Positions 12,308-24,645 of a stretch of 64,000 bases of DNA are shown in pieces; positions within the stretch are counted from its first letter, which is position 1, and each line of letters starts with the position of its first letter. The DNA lies in the NCBI GenBank assembly GCA_021186555.1, contig JAJKFL010000004.1:22658406-22722405 (forward strand), given 5' to 3'. A model generated the notes under the pieces. That model was not told the DNA's origin, made no database searches, and worked only from the letters and a program-made list of their open reading frames with translations. Source of the stretch: Reticulitermes speratus. Lineage: Eukaryota; Arthropoda; Insecta; Blattodea; Rhinotermitidae. The position numbers and the translations under genes were made by a program.

Positions 12308-12875
12308 GGGGTAGCGTAGTCCATATAGTGACTAGGCTACGTTCTGGACAACAAAGGAACTTGATTCCCGACAGGTGTAAGAGATTTTTGTTTGCTTTTA
12401 CAAAGCGTCTGGACTGGCTATGGGGCTCACACAGCCACCTGTTCAGTGGGTACTGGATGTCAAGTGTTCGGGGCGTGAAGATGACCACTGAACCCAGTCT
12501 AGTGCAGAGGTTAGGAATGAGTGGAGATGTACCTCTAAAAGTTAAAAACGTAAAGTTCACCTTAGAACAGGCCTTGAAGACTCAGAGGAGGATTAGAGGT
12601 ATAGCTCTACTCTTTCTTTAACCTGGGCGCTATATGGGGATGGGTGGTCGACGCTACGCCCCGGCCGCTTTACTCCCGGGCAAGAGACCCGGTACCCGTT
12701 TTACAGGAGGCTGGATGGGCTCCAAGGCCGGTATGGACAGCTGCGGAAAATCTCCCCCCCCACCGGAATTCGATCCCCGGACCCTCCAGTACGTAGCAAG
12801 TCGCTATATCGGCTACGCTGTCCCGGTCCACGGAGATGTACCTCTAATCTCCCCATATGGCTTCACTTTGTGCAT
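12308..12875 (+). mobile_element. SINE-D copy interrupted by a second SINE-D
   Basis: The 5' part (12308-12538) starts gtagcgtagtccatatagtg and keeps the family body in divergent form (tctggactggctatggggct; gttcggggcgtgaagatgac). It is broken inside its tail by the opposite-strand copy at 12539-12831 and seems to resume at about 12848-12875 (tctccccatatggcttc against the family ctccccctctgggccttc). It is clearly older and more diverged than its guest. Confidence 0.75.
12539..12831 (-). mobile_element. SINE-D copy nested in an older SINE-D
   Basis: Read on the minus strand it has the tRNA-like head (tagccgatatagcgacttgc), the B-box-like region, the body (ggtaccgggtctcttgcc, aaagcggccggggcg) and the ctgttctaaggtg tail. 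A perfect 16-bp target duplication, ggagatgtacctctaa, lies at 12523-12538 and 12832-12847. That target lies in the tail of the host SINE-D, so the order of events is certain. Confidence 0.88.
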
Positions 12876-14479
12876 TGAAAATACTTTAACTTTACATCAA
12901 AATTGTGCTTCCCTGTGAGCGAATTCTTGAGACTAAGAGCTGTGTTAGCTGCAGTAAGTGTCAGATCAGCCGTTTTGAGTGGTGCTAGATGCTTGAAATG
13001 AGCGTACCTTTAATTAAGAGAACAATTACAGGCCAGTGATAGCACAAATATTTTATTTTTATGGCTGTGGTAAATGTTTTTTCTTGAAATATAAAATTTG
13101 TGAGGTGATGTAATATGCACTTCCTTAAGAGTAATGATTGCATGAGTCACAATCCTTATTTGAAACCTAAGGGTCACTGATATGTTCAAGGAATTCCGTA
13201 CCTTTAAGGGATTCGGAATATTCTTTATCATATCCAGAAGGGACCGACACTGGTTGCTACTGCAAGGTCTGTATCTCCTAAATTCTTCCTAGCAAAGATA
13301 GAAGTTTCTGATTAACGATGTCTGTTTTATGAACGGAAAATTATGATTAATTTGAAACACTTTTATAAATTAGTCTGCAAAGTCGCTAGGTAGCTACGAC
13401 AATATAAATTTTCAGGCGTTTATCTTAACCTAATTCATTTATCCTGAAGATGGAGGAGGCACGTTTATCCGTCCGGCCGGTAGCAGCTAGACTATAGAAA
13501 GAATGTGTATCTTATCTCTGCCATGCATGCTACATTCTTCTCTTACTTCATCCTCCATGATTTGTCTTCAGTAACAGGATACTTTCTGAAAAATGCCAAA
13601 CATGCAGTTCCTTTTTGTATATTTTTGTCCAGCCCACTGTTTGTCTCGCTCATTTTCTCCCAGAGTTCACCGCAGTACGCCATCCTCAAGCATCCTCAGT
13701 ACTCAATACGGTCACTACGCCCTTCCTGAATTCGGTAATATAAACTATCTCTTAATTTGCCGTTAAACCCTGGATTTTTGATACAAGAGGTATTATGCAA
13801 TAGGCTCAAATAAACCAACACTCCCTATGTTTTATTACCTAGAATTCTTAGGGACTGCAGGGAGTCTTTCCCTTACTTACAGCTGGGAACATCTCTACCC
13901 GTCATAATATCCTGAACAGACGTACGTTCTTGGAATGCGACGCGCAGACGCACACACGTGTGCCGTACTGTGCACGTATAATAGAATGCAGCATATTGCG
14001 AACTAGCGCGAGTCTGTAATTGCGACACCTAAATCAAGGTACAGCATTGTACTGCAGAATGTCACACAGAAGAAATGTCTTACATAGTCTCATGATACAA
14101 TCTACGTGTGATAGGGGGATGTCATTCAGTAGGAGAGAACACCAATATTTTAAATAACTTTATGAAGCAGAACCATTTTTGAGAAACTAATAGCCCATCT
14201 TATCATCCTACATTTCATAGAACCCGATGGTTTATGTAACCTGCCTTCATTGTAGCAAAGTACAGATGCTTGGGAACGAAACTGACAATTCAAACTTGCA
14301 CGAATGAAGAAATTAAGAGCATTTTAAATTGGGGAATATCTATTACCACCCAGTCCATAATCTTTTGTCTTCCCGTTTGCTATCTAAAAACGTAAAGCTT
14401 AAAATATACAGAACTATTATTTACCTTGTTGTTTCATATGACTGAAACTTGATACCACATATTAGTGGCAGTACATAGG
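12876..14479. other. Anonymous sequence
   Basis: No gene seen. A possible motif half (cctgaagatggaggaggcac) is at 13443-13462 and a short cacacgtgtg palindrome at about 13951-13960. Confidence 0.5.
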
Positions 14480-14885
14480 CTGAGGTCTTTCAAGAATAGG
14501 GTGCTGAGGAAGGTATTTGGGCCTGCGAGAGAGCGAGTAACAGGAGGCTAGACAATGGCGTAACGTGAATCTTTATTTTGTAGCCCGACAGATATTACTC
14601 GGGTGATCACATCAAGGCATATGACATGGGCGGGACATGTGGCACGTGTGGGGGAGAAGAGAAATGCATACAGTGTTTTGGTAGAGAAACCTGTAGGAAA
14701 GAGATCATTGGAAGACCTAGGCGAAGATGTGAAAAAAATATTAAAATGGATCTTAAGTAATTGGGATGGAGTGTCATGTAATGAATTTATCTGGCTCTAG
14801 ATAGCGATTAGTGGCTGGCGCTTGTGACCGCAGGGATTAACCTTCGGGTTTCAGAAATTGTGGGGAATTTCTTGATTGACCTTCA
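14480..14885 (+). mobile_element. Non-LTR retrotransposon 3' fragment (family L-A)
   Basis: A 66-codon open frame (14603-14800) encodes [19 protein letters not shown] followed by a GKRSLEDLGEDVKKILKW segment. This is the conserved C-terminal block of L-A elements. Upstream, aagaatagggtgctgaggaag translates as the preceding KNRVLRK part with stops. Downstream the 3' UTR signature ccttcgggtttcag...ggaatttcttgattgac is intact enough to align with 56670-56715. 5'-truncated, inactive. Confidence 0.8.
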
Positions 14886-16974
14886 TTAACTTTGACAGTG
14901 GTTTGTGCTGGGGAAGGCCAACCTTTCTTTATTTGTGACCAGTAACCGATGTATTCCTGTTAAAAATGCGTTGGGCTGAAGAGCAGTCGTGTTTTATGCG
15001 TGTCAGATAATACAGTTATTTTCTGTAGTGTTCTTGTGTGGTCACAGCTGAGCATAAATTTGACTTAGGCTTGTTATAAACGAAACTACTAACAAATGAT
15101 GACCAGTGGAGAGAAAACCATGCAGTGATAGAGAACCATGTTTTCGACAGCATTTATATGTTTTCCTCCTACAGTCGTCGCGAGTATTAAGGGACTCTAC
15201 CCACGCTGTGCAGGTCAACTGCATTCTCTTGAGTAAAGGACACTACCTTTTCAAAAAGGACTGGGTTTCATGAAGTTTATTTATTTACTTTTTTATTTAT
15301 TTATTTATTTATTTGTTTGTTTAGTCAGTCAGGTGTTTGGTTGGTAGTTTGGTTTGTTGGTTGATTTATAATTGTCCCCTGTTGGTCTCTGCCTGAGGTA
15401 CAAAAACCAAGCACACATCAGCACACCTTACATATTAAAACTGTTGTATGGTAGGTATACATGTGTTTGTTCATCGTACATGCAAATGGATGCTCCACGC
15501 AACACATCTGTGCCTTATTCACAAGTATCAAAACATAGGCTATTGTTTATAGAAATTTTTCGGGACGTTGTTTGAACTACAGAAGACAGAAGGAAGACTA
15601 TGTGAATGAAACGCTTTGAAGACTGAGAGAGAAAGAAGAAATTAGCGGAAGGGGGGTGCAGTAGGAGCCACTACACTTATTATAACGGGGGAGGGTGGAC
15701 GTCAGAAAAGTTTACTGCTCTGAAGGTTCCCAGGCACTGCCCGCTCCTCCTCCTGGTTTGAAAACTAAGATTAACCTGAAATATGTTTAAAGTTTGAGTT
15801 CGTACCGCTCAGTAAACACACTTCTTCTCCGTTATAAAAACCATTCAGTTAATACTGTATAGGGAAATAGTCACTGCTCTTCTGAGATCCATACAAATCA
15901 TACGTAAATACACTGTGTGGGACGATTGTAGGCATTTTAAATGCTAAAACTGTTAGTATACATAGTAACGATTGGACCTTGAAAGGGCGAATCCACTGTG
16001 TTGTTCAGCAGGTTTGTACGATTATAGGCCTATTGTTAAACATTACTAAAACAAGTATCTATTATTAAAAATTTCTCTTAATAATTACCTGTTAAGAACA
16101 ATGTGTAAAAGTAAATATGGATATATGGCATATATTTTGGCAATAACAAATGAGCTTTTTTAAATTGAATCGTTACATGTGTTGATATATAGAAAAGAAC
16201 TTCTCAATCATTGTATGAACAATAAGCCTACGTACTATAGGAATGATACTTAAGTGGAATGGTTTAAACGCAGTTATATGTTACTGCTTGGTATACGTGT
16301 CGTCCGGTTTATAAATTATTTTTTACTTTATTATAAATTAAAAACTAAAGTAACTCAATGCAGCAAAGTCCTTCCTGGAAAGCTGAGAGTGACTAAGCTA
16401 CTTAAGGAAGTCCCCCCCCCCTCCCCACATTTATAAACCCGGAAGTTCGCAATCGTATTCAGAGGAGCTCATCCTTAATGTAGCCTAGGTTGATGGTGTT
16501 ACTTTAATTGGCTGGAACATTAATATCGAAAAGAGACACACAGTGACGCAATAAGGAATTCCGAAAAAATGCAAATGTGGAGAAAGGAAGTTGACCTATA
16601 TTTTCATGTTTTCTTACCAGAAAGCGGACAGATTATAATGTTAAGATAAATGAAAAGTTCTTAGAAACTGTGAAGTACAGACGTATGCCTAATATGGGAA
16701 GTACAGTACCAATCAAAATTACATTCAGAACGACATTACGAAAATAATAAATTCGGGGAATGCTAGCTGCAGGTTGGTTCAGTATATTTTGTTTTTTCTC
16801 CTCCCATTTAATATATGAATACTAAAATACACATAAGGATAATTTTACGTATAATTTTGTGTTGCTTTCCCAGTTTAAGAGAAGAATATATATTGAGAAT
16901 TTTGAGAAAAGGATAATGAGTTAAAATAAGTATTTGTCGTCTAACAGATAGTAATAGGATGGTGGAGGAAGTGA
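14886..16974. other. Anonymous sequence with simple repeats
   Basis: No gene seen. A TTTA microsatellite is at 15276-15322 and a poly(C) run at about 16410-16422. Sequence at about 16873-16920 (tttaagagaagaatatatat) may be the decayed upstream part of the L-A fragment that follows. Confidence 0.5.
15276..15322. repeat. (TTTA)n microsatellite
   Basis: An interrupted TTTA run of about 45 bases. Confidence 0.85.
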
Positions 16975-17235
16975 CGTTTGTATGTCGCAATGAAAGAGGT
17001 TGAGTTGGCAGGACATGTAACACGGATGGGAGAGAGGACAAAGACAGAGACGAATTTAGTCACGATCTCTGATACGAAGAGATCGTTTGAAGGACCTATG
17101 CATAAGTTACAGAATAATATTGAAAAGGATCTTAAAGAAATACGGCAAGATGACGTGAATTGTATTCTTGTAACTCGCGATAGGGCTGTAGTGGTCTTTC
17201 GAAGTTGGTCATGAACTTTCTGATTTCATAGCGCA
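16975..17235 (+). mobile_element. Non-LTR retrotransposon 3' fragment (family L-A)
   Basis: An open frame of 78 codons (16978-17214) contains ELAGHVTRMGERTKTETN and KRSFEGPMHKLQNNIEKDL, a divergent copy of the AGHVARMGE...GRPRRRWEDNIK block. The 3' UTR remnant ctttcgaagttggtcatgaa follows. Second of three same-strand copies in 4 kb. Confidence 0.68.
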
Positions 17236-18021
17236 AGTGATTAGTATATCATGAAGAATGTCTTTGCTACATACATACTAGTTGCAGTTTATGCCACGTC
17301 AGTTTGAGAGATTATTTCGACATATTTCATTACATTCCATACACAGATGCAATTCATTAATTGTCTGAGGGCAACGGAATAAATTGTGGGAAAATAATAT
17401 GTGCATATTACAATATTTTATTGTCTTTTGATTCGTAGCGGCTTGTATCCATACACAACATATGTGTTCTATTTTCTGTGTCACTTTGTGTAATTAATGT
17501 AGTTCATAGTGGATATGAATTTACGGCTATACGCCATTTAACTATAATCCCGACATTAATAGAGTGAGAGAGAGTGAGAGTGAGAGAGAAAAAGTTCTAC
17601 GATTTTTACCTTTTCGATGTATCAATAAATCAGTAACCTGCTGAGTTTCCATTTATAATTTTGCACGTAGCTTCATATGGGTCTCAAACATGTATATGGG
17701 TTTAAGAGAAGGATATTTATTGAGGGTTTTCAGCAGACAGTGCTGAAGATTACAGGCATACTTGGACAATGGAGAGATGACGTGAGAGTGGTTTCGGTAA
17801 CGTTAGATATATTCCCATTGGTACGTTGAACACACAATTCGTATGAACCAAAGTAATGTAGTCGGTACAACTTTGTGTATTTATTGCAATTGCGAACATA
17901 TGTATTTGTATTATTGTGATAAATGTACTAAATAAACCGACTGCATTAATTTGCTTGTTGTGAATTATGTATTTATTTAAATATAACGTAATGTGATGCT
18001 GCAATTACAGATTGTTAGTTA
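17236..18021. other. Anonymous sequence with a GA microsatellite
   Basis: A GAGAGT-type run is at 17561-17590. Sequence at 17690-17760 (gtttaagagaaggatattta) resembles the upstream part of L-A fragments. Otherwise nothing recognised. Confidence 0.45.
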
Positions 18022-18305
18022 ATCAAATTAAGAATGATGGGATGGGCGGAGCTTGCAGCATGCGTGACAAGTTGACCGAGGAATGCAAAATTGTAGCCAG
18101 AAAACCTAAAGGGTAAAGACCAATTGGAAAATACAGGCATGAAAGGGAGGGTAATAATTTATCTTGAAGATATAATTCTTTTGGGTGTTAGCTGTATTCA
18201 TGTGGCTCAGTGCAGGAACCAGTGGCTGGCTCTTGTGAACACTGTAACAAAATTCGTGTACCATAGAAGCTAAAGAATTTCTTGACCACCTGCACAAAGT
18301 AATCT
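18022..18305 (+). mobile_element. Non-LTR retrotransposon 3' fragment (family L-A), decayed
   Basis: The sequence ttaagaatgatgggatgggc, then agaaaacctaaagggtaaag, matches the nucleotide order of the L-A C-terminal region (MxWAGHVA...RKPKGKRPIGKYR) in shifting frames. It ends with gtggctggctcttgtgaac and gaagctaaagaatttcttga, the family 3' UTR. No continuous frame survives. Confidence 0.6.
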
Positions 18306-19301
18306 GCTCCATGGGATTATGAGTAGTGAACTAGTTACATGCATTGCTACCTGCGACGGAAATGCAGTTCAAGAAAGATGGCAGTAGCGCCGAGTAGAAA
18401 TTTGCAGGATCTTAGAGTAATAAATTTGCCACATGTCATATTATTGACTTATCATGCATTTTAGTTCAGACCTGTGTAGAAGACGTGTTGTGTGAAACAT
18501 TAGTCCCAAGGAGGTATAAGTCATAACATTCGTGAACTGACTGTATTCTACAGCACAATGTACATATAACCCGTACAACATGTTCGTCTAATGAATATCG
18601 GAATAACGGTCTACACTTAAAAAGTAGGCCTTCTCTTATATAGTCCACTAACAAATGAGCAAATGACAAAATTACACCTCTCTGCTATAGAGGCATCGTA
18701 ATTAGTAATTCATTTATAATACATAAGATAGGAACGGCTGCTCCTTAAAAGCATAAGAGGGCGCATATCAGAGGCGGAAGTTGCGCAGCTGCAGTTCGAG
18801 ATGTGTTAAAACGTGTCATTTGTTAGGCGCTCACTTTATAACCTACCTGCAATGTACCACTCAAGGTCTAGAGACAGAGGTCCCTTGTGATATGAAGTCT
18901 GCCTTTAACAGCAGTGATGCATATCTTCCTGCTCTAACATCTACGTACATCAGTTCGACTCCCACCTGGTGTTTGTCAAAGTACTAGTATATAAATAAGC
19001 CACCAGATGACCTGTGTGTAGCGTTGCTGATGCATACTAACATTGCCGGATTCTCATTTCTGTCACAAAGTGTCACATTTTAACCTTTAAAAGTTGCTAC
19101 ACATACGGCCACATTTAAGACTAATAAATCTTCATTTCGCTCATATTGTTTATAAGTTCCATGTGACTTTCACAATACACGCAGATTACTTCCTATGCAG
19201 CATTCGCGTTTTGGTCATTCTAATGGAAGCACACTGTGTCCTCTGTGAGGTACAATCTGAATCTTCACACGTAAGTTAGATTAATATTAGCTAAAAAAAT
19301 A
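18306..19301. other. Anonymous sequence
   Basis: No gene or repeat recognised. Confidence 0.55.
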
Positions 19302-19515
19302 ACGTGTTATGGTTCAGACAATTAGTCGCTGGCATCTCACTTCGGATTCCCGGGTTCGATCCTGGAGCAATCCATGTGAGATTTGTGGTGGACTGGGCAC
19401 TGGGACAGGTTTTTCTCCGAGTTATGAGGTTTTCCTTTGTCAGCATTATTTTACCAATGCTTCATACTCATCTTCATCTACAAGCTGCTCGTACCAGAAG
19501 GACAAACGAGCGAAG
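19302..19515 (+). mobile_element. SINE-C copy, tail type 3
   Basis: The head ttatggttcagacaattagt and the B box gggttcgatcctgg are followed by the family body (catgtgagatttgtggtgga, ctgggacaggtttttctccg). The 3' module is tactcatcttcatctacaag then ccagaaggacaaacgag, shared only with the reverse copy at 32041-32254. Two open frames (121 and 86 codons) cross it by chance. Confidence 0.82.
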
Positions 19516-20811
19516 CTTGGGAACCTTAAAAAAGGAATGCTCTTTCGGATTTCGGGGAGCAATGAATAGAAAATTTCTTGCACTTTTACCCGTTTGTTTG
19601 AATACAAATTTTATAGCAGTTCAATCTTTCGGAGGCCAGATCTACTGCAAAATTAGCCGCCTGCCCTGAATGTTTTCGTATTCTTTCGTAAGAAACAGTC
19701 TGTGTGGTGTAATTATGTGGTGATCTTGCAGCGGTTGCACAATCGTGAAGCTTAAAGTGAAAAATGAAGATGGACAGGAGATTGTGATGAGTGTGTGAGG
19801 AAATGTCGTGACTTCAAATAGACTGCCTGAATTGAATTGTGGGGGAAAAATTACAGAGGCGTAGACTGCACAGCTGCGCCCTGTACCAACCAAGACCCAG
19901 TTTCACAGTTTTGTCTAAACCTGTCTTTATTGTTTCTTGTTAATTTTATCACGGTATCAAGTAGCAGTGGAAGCTATCGTAGCCGAGATTTTCTCCCGGC
20001 ATTTGCTGGGCTGTAATGAGTTAAAAAGCAAGAAAAATGTGTAACTGCATTCGGCTTCCAGGCCAAGATTAGAAGGCGAGGTTTTACGAATGCGGGAATG
20101 AAATGCTAAAAAAATTCAAGTCGTCTGGTATATGACGTCCTGTCGATTTGTAGGAGATGGCTGCCTCCATCTTGAGGGTCTCTCTAGACCAATCGCAAGG
20201 CATCATATCCCTGAAGATGCAAATCTTCATCTACACTTCTGTGATGACCTCAAATCAAGAGTGCTAACCGTTTAACCAGAGGATATAATGTACGTATTTA
20301 CGCCTTGAGATTTCTCTTGAATTAGAGTAAATAAATTCTGGGATGATGATTAAAGCGATGTCTGAAATCTGAGAAATTACGAAACAAAAACTTTGTTTAC
20401 GGTATTAGTATTATGTGTAATGAAACCTACACAAACGAGTAAAAATTGTTCATAATCAAGTAAAGTGAAGGGTCTAATTCACCTTTGATCTATACACTTT
20501 TCTTATTTTCTCGTCGAGAATTTAATAAGAGGACTTATGTACAAAATGTCACCTTAATGCATCTTTAAATAAACTACGATTAAATAGAAGGTTTTTTACA
20601 AAAAATACCGGTACGTTTGTTGGATGTAGGACAGGAATGAGGAAAGATACTTCAAAATACTGACCTGTACTTCCGCTGGTTTCTTTAAAGCCAGTGGGAT
20701 ACATCAAATTGGCTCCGAGATAAACAGCATTTGTGGCGAGAAATGTCTTGAATTTACGTGTCTGATACCGCACGGCCCGTAGGAATTTATATCTTATTCA
20801 TTTGCCTTAGA
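19516..20811. other. Anonymous sequence
   Basis: No gene seen. At 20158-20215 gatggctgcctccatcttga and tccctgaagatgc resemble the CATCTTCAG half of the two-part motif. Confidence 0.45.
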
Positions 20812-20885
20812 GCAGGGCAGCTCAACCCGTAGCTCGCGGGCAACATGACAGAGTATTGCGTTGCCCGCGGAAACATTTGAAAGGA
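20812..20885 (+). mobile_element. Possible solo hAT-type terminus
   Basis: The segment agcagggcagctcaacccg followed by tagctcgcgggcaac resembles the CAGGGGTCGGCAACC...GGCTCGCGGG left ends of hAT elements. I found no matching right end, so this is only a hint. Confidence 0.3.
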
Positions 20886-22491
20886 GAAAACCATTTTTTA
20901 ACCCTTTCCCTCGTAAAACCGTGATAGTACGCCGAAGCAATTTTGAAAAAATTTGAGCTGTTTATTCAAGAAGACTTGCATTATATTACTGATCCAATAT
21001 GTAAAAACGTGCTAAAAATAGCGACACCCTAGCTTACGCTATGAATTACTATTTTCTATAAAGTTTCCTTATTATCAGTATATTTATGTTGCACATGATG
21101 TATAGACAGATACACGGGTTACATTATACATGGAATTATGAGTATACTTAGTCATTGTTCATTCTGTGTATTTAATTCCATGTTTCCCGCATGCAGACCA
21201 AATTTTGACGAAATTATCCGCACCACATATAAAGTTGATCAGGCTTGCCTTAGAGTAATCCGCTTACCAGTCCACTATACGTTCCCCGTTGAGCCATAAA
21301 AATTTTGGAAATTCTTTCTAAATTAACAAAACAGGGCCTTCTGTGGAGGCCATGCCCATTTATCCTTCTCTTAATTTGTAACCAACATCAGTTCCGAAAC
21401 CTCTTTTCGGGTAAATTACATGATGCTCCGAAAAAAAACATTATTGGTCTTCGTAACGGAGGAGCTCTGTTTTCTGTGAGGTAGAGACTGGATCTTTGAA
21501 TAAAATTCAAATTAATTTCATGCTCAAGACGATTAGGAATGATATTGATTGACACTGCGGTTGGCACAGTCAGAATACATAACAATACATAACAGAATAC
21601 ATTTATGTTCTAAAATGATGAAATAATTACTGAATCAGCTGTGGGTTAAATATCATGCAGTGTTTTCATTAGTCGCAAGTACCTTAAAAACGGGTAATCC
21701 ATTCCATATCAGCACGAATAACATATACGTGTATCAAGGTGACATATATGAAATTAGAAATGAAAATCTTCAGCGAGGTGGTTTACATGGAATGACAGTA
21801 GCATCCCTTCATGTGCAACAAGGTGAACTGTTTACATAGAACTGAAAGAAGCCTTTCTCTCGGTGTATCAGGATTAGTTTTTATTCAAATTTTCACTTTG
21901 AAGCAATTCCGTGTACTTATTTATTTTATGCCTTGGAAAATACTTGAATCAGGAAGTTGACTTAGTTAACTTTGCTTATCTAGCAATTTAGTGTAATTGC
22001 ATTCGCAGTACTATGCTTCCTGTTGATATATTCAGATATGTAAGATGCAAAGGTCGGTGATCACATTCTCAATATTCACTGAGCTTCTACTTTGCCTTTA
22101 TTATCACAGCGTGAAGTCGGTTCCTTATTTTCTCTTTTTGCTATCTTCCGCTGTAGCAATACAATGGCCTTCCTTCCGGTTCCAGCGTTTACAATGTATC
22201 ATTCTTCTTTAAAGTGGATGCTTGTGGTTCCGGATGTGCGCTACTCAACGTAACGGAAAGTGGGTTCGTTCAGAATATAGTGCTTGAGGAATGCTAGTGA
22301 AACAGGATATTAAAGCATTTGCAAGGTGCAAACGAAGAAATTTAGAAGTAAATAAACTACACAGGAAGTAGCACAAAATAAGTTTCAAATTACGAGAATC
22401 ATTCCGAAAATAAATTTAAAGTAACTATATTTACGTTCTTTATTTCCAACTCCAATAAAGACAGTTCACATTTGACTGCGCTACTGTGCCA
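20886..22491. other. Anonymous sequence
   Basis: No gene recognised. Frames are all under 70 codons. Confidence 0.55.
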
Positions 22492-22700
22492 CTACTTTTC
22501 CTCGTAGTCCCCATCACAATCGAAGCATTTATCGTATGGTAGACATAGCTCTTCATTTTCTGTAGGTAGAAAGCCGTGTGACGTATCACTCCTGTTTCCA
22601 CCTCGCGATAGTCTAAATCTGTGGCCGCCGAGATTTTGCTTCAGCACTGGAGAGAGATGATAATTTCTCGGTAGCCAGGTCCCTTTACATAATACAGTCA
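22492..22700 (-). pseudogene. Mariner-type transposase C-terminal remnant
   Basis: On the minus strand the last 57 codons read NYHLSPVLKQNLGG...FRL, then YDKCFDCDGDYEEK and a stop. Mariner transposases end in a (Y/F)HLFP-L--HL-G-RF ... R--KC---GGDYVEK pattern, which this matches by position and spacing. Just past the stop, cacagtagcgcagtcaaatg and tgaact are shared with the copy at 45703-45894. The DDD/E catalytic region is absent, so this is a fossil. The open frame extends upstream to 22734 without further similarity I can see. Confidence 0.68.
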
Positions 22701-22876
22701 GCTTAGGTTCCTTAGTTATCAAAGTATAAGCCAAATAAACTTATATTTGAACCAATCCTCGTAACTAATTAAATGAGAATGAAATCCAACTCCTGTAAAT
22801 CAAATCTTCAAAATGGCCAAAAATGTCGAATCCAGTTGTAAGATGAAGTTCTGTATTTCGCTGAGTAATATCTTCA

Positions 22877-23362
22877 GTCAGTGACCGTGCGGTCTAAGGC
22901 GTGGATCTTAGACCGCTCGCTTGCGAGGATCGTGGGTTCGAATCTGCCGATCCCAGTGGCCGCGCGGTCTAAGGCGTGGGTCTACGGCCGCTTGCTTGCT
23001 GGGATTGTGGGTTCGAATCCCACCGGGGGCATGGATGTTTGTGTTGTGTTTGTTGTAAATACGGTAGTATGGAACATAAGTGACATGAAGGACGAAAGGA
23101 TTTAATAGAGTACAAAAAAATGGATCAAAGGGGAAAAACCCCGGACAGACAAAAAACAAAATCCCACCGGGGGCATGGATGTTTGTGTCTTGTGAGTGTT
23201 GTGTGTTGTTGTCAGGTAGAGGCCTCTGCGACGAGCCGATCCCTCGTCTAGTGGAGTCCTACCGACTGTGGTGTGTCTCTAAGTGTGATCAAAAGAACTT
23301 CCAACCTCGACACTGAAACGGGAAACCGGAGTAGGTAGAAGAGGACGACTAAAAAAAAAAAA
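22877..23362 (+). mobile_element. SINE-A with duplicated head and an internal insertion
   Basis: Two tRNA-Leu-like heads lie in tandem. The first (22877-22945) stops at the B box gggttcgaatc, and the second (22946 on) begins gccgatcccagtggccgcgc. The body is then interrupted: aatcccaccggg through gtttgtgt (29 bases) occurs at 23016-23044 and again, identically, at 23160-23188, bracketing 115 bp ending in an A-rich aaaaaacaaa. After the second copy the body continues normally (tcaggtagaggcctctgcga) and ends in an A run at 23351-23362. The 29-bp repeat could be a target duplication or a junction of two partial SINEs. Confidence 0.82.
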
Positions 23363-24551
23363 CCTTTAGTGTTATAAGGACGTAACTGGAAGCGTATCTT
23401 TCGGGATGAGGTGTTTGGATCATAAAAAATGTACGCGAAGATTTTAATAAGAAAAACCTAGGAATATAAACATTTGTAAAAGATTTATGCCTGAAGGGAA
23501 CTATTTTGTGGTACATAAATCGAATTTGGGTTGGCATGCAAGCAGGGATAGTAACTGAAGAGGGTCCACCCGTACAGACTTTAGTCACAAGAAGGGTATC
23601 AGTAAAATGAAAATGACGGTAGTGACTGGTCCGAACTATTCGCATTAAATCACAGTGTGATAGTTCTGCGCGAGATTGGAGGGTTTACATGATTTCTCCT
23701 GCGTTCGGCTGGTTGGATATTTGCGCCTGTGCTAAAGCGAATGCAGCACCACAACATAAGCCACGAGAGCTCTTTCCCTGTTATAATCCAGCTGGTACCT
23801 GCATGTGTCAGGGGTTAATTAAAATACCTGTCTCGACAGCGGGGAATTCGTCGCATCGAATTAAAGGTCGTGGGGGGAGGGTCATGAATAATGGGCCAGG
23901 GTGATTCTTGTCTATTTTTAGAATACGTTCCTCTCTAAAAATTAAAAAAATATTGTGAAGTCATCATGCTGTCTGTGTGTTTCCTCGTGTTATTTTGAAA
24001 CAAACTGATCAATTTGTTACGTCAAGCCAACATCGTAATCTTCTATACCCTATGAACAGTAATGCTGTAGCGGACACCCGAAATTTTAAAGCGGGAGCGA
24101 CACTTCCTTATGTTTCCTGAAATTATGCATCAGACTAAATCGAGGAAAAATGTGCAACTTTTTAAAAGTAAATGTTATACTGTTCGTTCCGCGCACTGTC
24201 AATAACCAATTCACAACATTCAACCAAAAAAATGCACAATGTTCTTCCTTGGATGTTTATATTATAATATCACATTGAGTATTTCTACATGTTTCGATCC
24301 ACAAGGGAGCATCATCAGGGAACCAATATCAAATAATACACATAAAACTAACTTAGCTATTTGTATACATAATTAACATGATGTAAAACAGTCAAATAGT
24401 AACATTTAGACAGTTCTTTATAGAATAGTTGTGTAAGTGAACAGGAATCTTGATATACATTATCTCCGAAGCAGCTTACATACTTAACGAAAGTTGACAC
24501 AATAAGATCGGACCGGCTGTTAGGTAGCCCAGACTTGTATTCAATGGTTAC
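23363..24551. other. Anonymous sequence with one two-part motif
   Basis: No gene recognised. The motif acatgtttcgatccac...gagcatcatcaggg lies at 24288-24320. Confidence 0.5.
24288..24320 (+). repeat. Two-part hairpin motif
   Basis: The segment is ctacatgtttcgatccacaa followed by gggagcatcatcaggg. It follows the same order and spacing as at 41468-41500. Confidence 0.55.
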
Positions 24552-24645
24552 TCGAGGCTCTTTCCTAAGGTTTAAAGCGGCAGAGACGTGAAGCTGACCA
24601 TTCAGCCCCATCTAGTGCCGAGTTTAAAAATGAGCGGAGTTGTAT
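24552..24645 (+). mobile_element. SINE-D 3' fragment
   Basis: Sequence tttaaagcggcagagacgtg, gaagctgaccattcagcccc and catctagtgccgagtttaaa matches the SINE-D body and tail. The tRNA-like head is missing. Confidence 0.6.

Noticed and set aside
22877..23040. Functional tRNA-Leu genes
   Set aside because: Only the head resembles a tRNA; acceptor stem pairing fails and SINE body follows directly.
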